A stretch of DNA of 64,000 nt from Siccirubricoccus deserti. GTDB taxonomy: Bacteria > Pseudomonadota > Alphaproteobacteria > Acetobacterales > Acetobacteraceae. Positions 61,211 through 64,000 of the stretch are shown one piece after another (position 1 is the stretch's first letter; each line of letters begins with the position of its first letter). The position numbers were made by a program, and so were the translations under genes. The stretch is taken from contig NZ_JACOMF010000011.1 in assembly GCF_014283215.1 (NCBI RefSeq), positions 1 through 64,000 on the forward strand. The letters run 5' to 3'. The notes under the pieces are model-generated. The model saw nothing but the letters and a program-made list of their open reading frames with translations, searched no databases and was not told the DNA's origin.

Positions 61211-63475
61211 ATGCCCGACACCATGATCGGCCAGTCGCCCATCCGCATCGACGGCCGTGCCAAGGTCACCGGCGCCGCGCGCTACCCTTCCGACGTCGTT
61301 GTGCCGAACCCGGCCTGGGCTTTCCTGGTTACCAGCGCCATCGCCCTCGGCCGTATCACCGCCATTGAGGAGGCCGAGGCGCGCGCGGTGCCGGGAGTGC
61401 TGGAGATCCTCACCCATCGCAACATGCGCGGCACGGTGCGGGATGCCGGCTTCTTCGCCGCCGGCGGCTATGCCGCCGAGACCATCCGGCCGCTGGAGGA
61501 TGACCGGATCTGGCACGATGGCCAGATCGTCGCCATGGTGCTCGCCGACAGCTTCGAGGCGGCGCGCGAGGCGGCATTCAGGCTTCGGGTCGACTACGCC
61601 GCGGTCACCCCCGCCGCCGGCTTCGGCAGCGCCAGCGCGACGACCGAGCCGGCCGCCAAGGCCCGCCAAGGCCACGAGGACCCCCAGGTCGGCGACGCCG
61701 ATGCCGCCTTCGCCGCGGCGCCAGTGAAGATCGAGGCCGACTACGCCACGCCGACCCAGCACCACAACCCGATCGAACTCTTCACCACCACCGCGCTGTG
61801 GGAGGGGGGTAAGCTCGTCATCCATGAGCCGAGCCAGTACGTGACCGGCATTCGCCATGGTGTCGCTACCCAGCTCGGGCTCGACCCGCAGCAGGTGCGG
61901 GTGGAGAGCCATTACGTCGGCGGCGCCTTCGGCTCCAAGGGCTCGCTGACTCAGCGGACGGCGCTGGTCGCCATCGCGGCGCGGCGGCTGGGGCGGCCGG
62001 TGAAGCTGGTGCCGACGCGCGACCAGGGCTTCACCATCGCCACCTACCGGGCCGAGACGCGGCAGCATGTGAAGCTTGCCGCCGACCGCGACGGCAAGCT
62101 GCAGGCGCTGGTGCATGAGGGCACCGAGGTCACCTCGCGGCCCGACCCCTACAAGGTCGCCGGCACCCAGACCACGGCGCGGATGTACGACTGCCCGAAC
62201 GTGCGCACCAAGGTCACGCTGCTGCACGCCGACCGCAACACCCCGGGCTTCATGCGCTCGCCGCCCGAGGTGCCCTACATGTTCGCGCTGGAGAGCGCGG
62301 TGGATGAGCTGGCCGTCGCGCTGAAGCTCGATCCCATCGAGCTGCGTCGGCGGAACGACAGCAAGAAGGAGCCGATCAAGGGCCTGCCCTGGAGCAGCCG
62401 CGGGCTGATGCGTTGCTACGAGGCCGGCGCCGAGGCTTTCGGCTGGTCGCGCCGCAACCCGGAGCCGCGCAGCATGCGCGAGGGCGATTGGCTTATCGGC
62501 TGGGGCTGTGCCTCGACCATCTACCCGACGCATATCGGCGCGGCGACCGCGCGGGTGACGCTGACGCCGGATGGCCAGGCGCGGGTGCAGACCGCGGCGC
62601 ATGACATCGGCACCGGCGCCTATACCGTCATCGCCCAGGCGGCGGCGGAGATGCTCGGCCTGCCGCTGGAGAAGGTGCAGGTGGCGCTGGGCGACAGCGA
62701 CCTGCCGCCGGCGCCGGTGGCCGGCGGCTCGAACACCACCGCCAGCGTCTGCAACGTGGTGGCGGAGGCCTGCGGGCAGATCCGCGCGCGCCTCGCCCGG
62801 GCGGCGGTGGAGGACGGGCCGCTGAAGGGCCGCGATCCGGCATCGCTCAAGCTGGTTTCGGGCGAGCTGCGCGCCGCCGATGGCACCGCCGAGGCGCTGC
62901 CCGAGGCGATGAGCCGCGCCGCCAATGGCGCCATCGAGGCCTATGCCGAATACCTGCCGCAGGGCATGCCGAAGGAATCCATGCGGAAGCTCTATTCCGG
63001 CAAGCAGGCGCTCGGCGGCGGCATTGCCGAGGGACCGCTGGCGATGGCCGCCTTCGGCGCCGAATTCGTCGAGGTCCGGGTGCATGCCCGTACCGCCGAG
63101 GTGCGGGTGCCGCGAGTGCTCGGCGCCTTCGCCGCCGGCCGCATCGTCAACCCGCGCACCGCGCGCAGCCAGCTGATGGGCGGGCTGATCTGGGGCATCG
63201 GCAGCGCGCTGCACGAGGAGACGGAGATCGACCACGGCCGCGCCCGCTACGTGAACGACAACATCTTGGAATACCTGATCCCGGTGAATGCCGATGCGCC
63301 GAAGGTCGAGGTGATGCTGCTGGAGGAGACGGATACCGGGGTGAACCCGCTTGGCATCAAGGGGCTGGGCGAATTGGGCAATGTCGGCACCAACGCCGCC
63401 ATCGCTAATGCGGTGTTCCACGCCACCGGCCGGCGGGCGCGGGAACTGCCGATCCGGATCGAAAGCCTGCTGTAG
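61211..63475 (+). CDS. paoC: Periplasmic aldehyde oxidoreductase, molybdenum subunit (PaoC-like)
   Basis: A 754-residue catalytic subunit binding molybdopterin cytosine dinucleotide. RIDGRAKVTGAARYPSDV begins the a/b hammerhead domain. GGAFGSKG, RSPPEVPYMFALES and AHDIGTGAYTVIAQAAAEMLG are cofactor motifs, and the active-site glutamate lies in GIKGLGELGNVGTNAAIANAV near the C-terminus. It should oxidise aromatic or other aldehydes to acids in the periplasm. A dedicated PaoD-type maturation factor is not seen in the window. Confidence 0.94.
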   Translation: MPDTMIGQSPIRIDGRAKVTGAARYPSDVVVPNPAWAFLVTSAIALGRITAIEEAEARAVPGVLEILTHRNMRGTVRDAGFFAAGGYAAETIRPLEDDRIWHDGQIVAMVLADSFEAAREAAFRLRVDYAAVTPAAGFGSASATTEPAAKARQGHEDPQVGDADAAFAAAPVKIEADYATPTQHHNPIELFTTTALWEGGKLVIHEPSQYVTGIRHGVATQLGLDPQQVRVESHYVGGAFGSKGSLTQRTALVAIAARRLGRPVKLVPTRDQGFTIATYRAETRQHVKLAADRDGKLQALVHEGTEVTSRPDPYKVAGTQTTARMYDCPNVRTKVTLLHADRNTPGFMRSPPEVPYMFALESAVDELAVALKLDPIELRRRNDSKKEPIKGLPWSSRGLMRCYEAGAEAFGWSRRNPEPRSMREGDWLIGWGCASTIYPTHIGAATARVTLTPDGQARVQTAAHDIGTGAYTVIAQAAAEMLGLPLEKVQVALGDSDLPPAPVAGGSNTTASVCNVVAEACGQIRARLARAAVEDGPLKGRDPASLKLVSGELRAADGTAEALPEAMSRAANGAIEAYAEYLPQGMPKESMRKLYSGKQALGGGIAEGPLAMAAFGAEFVEVRVHARTAEVRVPRVLGAFAAGRIVNPRTARSQLMGGLIWGIGSALHEETEIDHGRARYVNDNILEYLIPVNADAPKVEVMLLEETDTGVNPLGIKGLGELGNVGTNAAIANAVFHATGRRARELPIRIESLL

Positions 63476-63545
63476 CGGCGCTCCTCCGCCCTGGACGCGG
63501 CGGCCCGGACGCGCCAGCCTGGACGCCGTCGTGACTGGCGAGCTA

Positions 63546-63592
63546 GAGCGGATCGCGGAGGGGCGTGAACGCCCCGGAGCGTGAATCCGCTC
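63546..63592. repeat. Palindrome 1 after paoC
   Basis: GAGCGGAT (63546-63553) pairs with ATCCGCTC (63585-63592). Within it lies a perfect 16-bp palindrome, GGGGCGTGAACGCCCC (63560-63575). It starts about 70 bp after the paoC stop and sits right before a second, stronger hairpin. Confidence 0.7.
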
Positions 63593-63605
63593 TGCAGACA
63601 ACGGG

Positions 63606-63648
63606 CCACGGCGGGCCGGCGTTCAGCCTGAACGCCGGCCCGCCGTGG
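63606..63648. terminator. Palindrome 2: perfect 20-bp stem
   Basis: Bases 63606-63625 are the exact complement of 63629-63648, with only GCC as the loop. The stem is almost all GC. No T-run follows, but the hairpin separates paoC from the DUF849 gene and ends about 34 bp before that gene's ATG, so it could end transcription, block read-through, or be a dispersed palindromic element. Confidence 0.65.
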
Positions 63649-63682
63649 ATCCCGCCGGTCCGGAACCGAGGGGAGAGACGGC

Positions 63683-64000
63683 ATGGCAAAGATCATCATC
63701 AGCGTGGCGGTTACCGGCGCGATCCACACGCCCAGCATGTCGGACTACCTGCCGATCACCCCGCAGGAGATCGCCGAGCAGTCGATCGCCGCGGCCGAGG
63801 CCGGCGCCGCCATCATTCACCTGCACGCCCGCGACCCGAAAGATGGCCGCCCGACCCCGGACCCTGCGGTGTTCATGCAATTCCTGCCGGTGATCAAGCA
63901 GAGCACCGATGCGGTGATCAACATCACCACCGGTGGCGGCCTCGGGATGACGGTGGACGAGCGGCTGGCGGCGCCGCTGCAGGCCAAGCCTGAGATGTGC
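63683..64000 (+). CDS. DUF849/BKACE-family enzyme, 5' part
   Basis: The first 106 codons of a beta-keto acid cleavage enzyme, cut by the window edge. ATG follows GGGGAGAGACGGC. IIISVAVTGAIHTPSMSDYLPITPQEIAEQ, AAEAGAAIIHLHARDPKDGRPTPDP (zinc-site His pair) and INITTGGGLGMTVDERL match the family's barrel. BKACE enzymes join a beta-keto acid with acetyl-CoA to yield acetoacetate and a new CoA ester; about 300 residues are expected. Its substrate cannot be read from this part. Confidence 0.92.
   Translation, partial: MAKIIISVAVTGAIHTPSMSDYLPITPQEIAEQSIAAAEAGAAIIHLHARDPKDGRPTPDPAVFMQFLPVIKQSTDAVINITTGGGLGMTVDERLAAPLQAKPEMC

Noticed and set aside
59462-63601. A giant minus-strand open frame extending the TauE gene to more than 1600 codons
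   Set aside because: It runs antisense to paoABC, is rich in Arg/His/Gly as expected for a GC-rich shadow frame, and only the last 258 codons look like a protein family.

Overview
This is high-GC, gene-dense chromosomal DNA from an alphaproteobacterium. The division and cell-wall gene order, a type A RNase P RNA, a cobalamin-riboswitch metE, sdhCDAB, and the style of the IS fragments all fit Rhodospirillales, most likely an Acetobacteraceae such as a Roseomonas relative. That placement is inferred from gene content and codon use, not from a phylogeny.

Layout. 1-2475: a tRNA-Gly(GCC) beside insertion-sequence debris (IS110-type and IS5-type remnants). 2476-14445: housekeeping and metabolic genes: a zinc-ribbon ion channel, argG, a secreted alpha/beta hydrolase, aroC, fabI diverging from pdxH, a two-domain kinase, a universal stress protein, pirin, a lipase-like hydrolase, an MDR oxidoreductase and a small lipoprotein. 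14539-40501: one continuous minus-strand run of about 26 kb holding the division and cell-wall (dcw) cluster in the order mraZ-rsmH-ftsL-ftsI-murE-murF-mraY-murD-ftsW-murG-murC-murB-ddl-ftsQ-ftsA-ftsZ, followed by lpxC, bamD, recN, a GNAT gene and ligA. Most genes from mraZ to ftsA are joined by ATGA, GTGA, TTGA or TGATG overlaps. Four TGGGN-like boxes with 5-nt spacers precede mraZ. 40852-42846: rnpB, an AmpD-like amidase and a TerB/DnaJ protein.

42847-49930: a more accessory stretch with a decayed IS481 transposase, metE behind a cobalamin riboswitch and an 18-codon upstream ORF that overlaps the metE start, a possible Fur box in front of a periplasmic protein and a frameshifted ChaN-family pseudogene, an SDR, a Gdx/SugE exporter and a possible 43-residue membrane peptide. 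50018-53783: sdhCDAB with a promoter and a terminator-like hairpin. 53876-64000: an orphan peptide-binding protein, a GT2 glycosyltransferase, a peptidoglycan-binding protein, an amidase with a TauE/SafE transporter, a divergent PaoABC-like periplasmic aldehyde oxidoreductase operon, two adjacent strong palindromes, and the start of a DUF849 (BKACE) enzyme cut by the window edge.

How the genes fit together. The dcw cluster makes lipid II (MurB-G, Ddl, MraY) and the divisome that uses it (FtsL, I, W, Q, A, Z). LpxC and BamD behind it add lipid A synthesis and outer-membrane protein assembly, so most envelope-building steps are encoded in one transcriptional direction. I found no defence system, CRISPR array or phage. 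The least ordinary signals are the riboswitch-uORF-metE arrangement, the extended FtsL with a 15-bp tandem repeat, the zinc-ribbon channel, the decayed iron-linked locus, and the paired palindromes near the right end.
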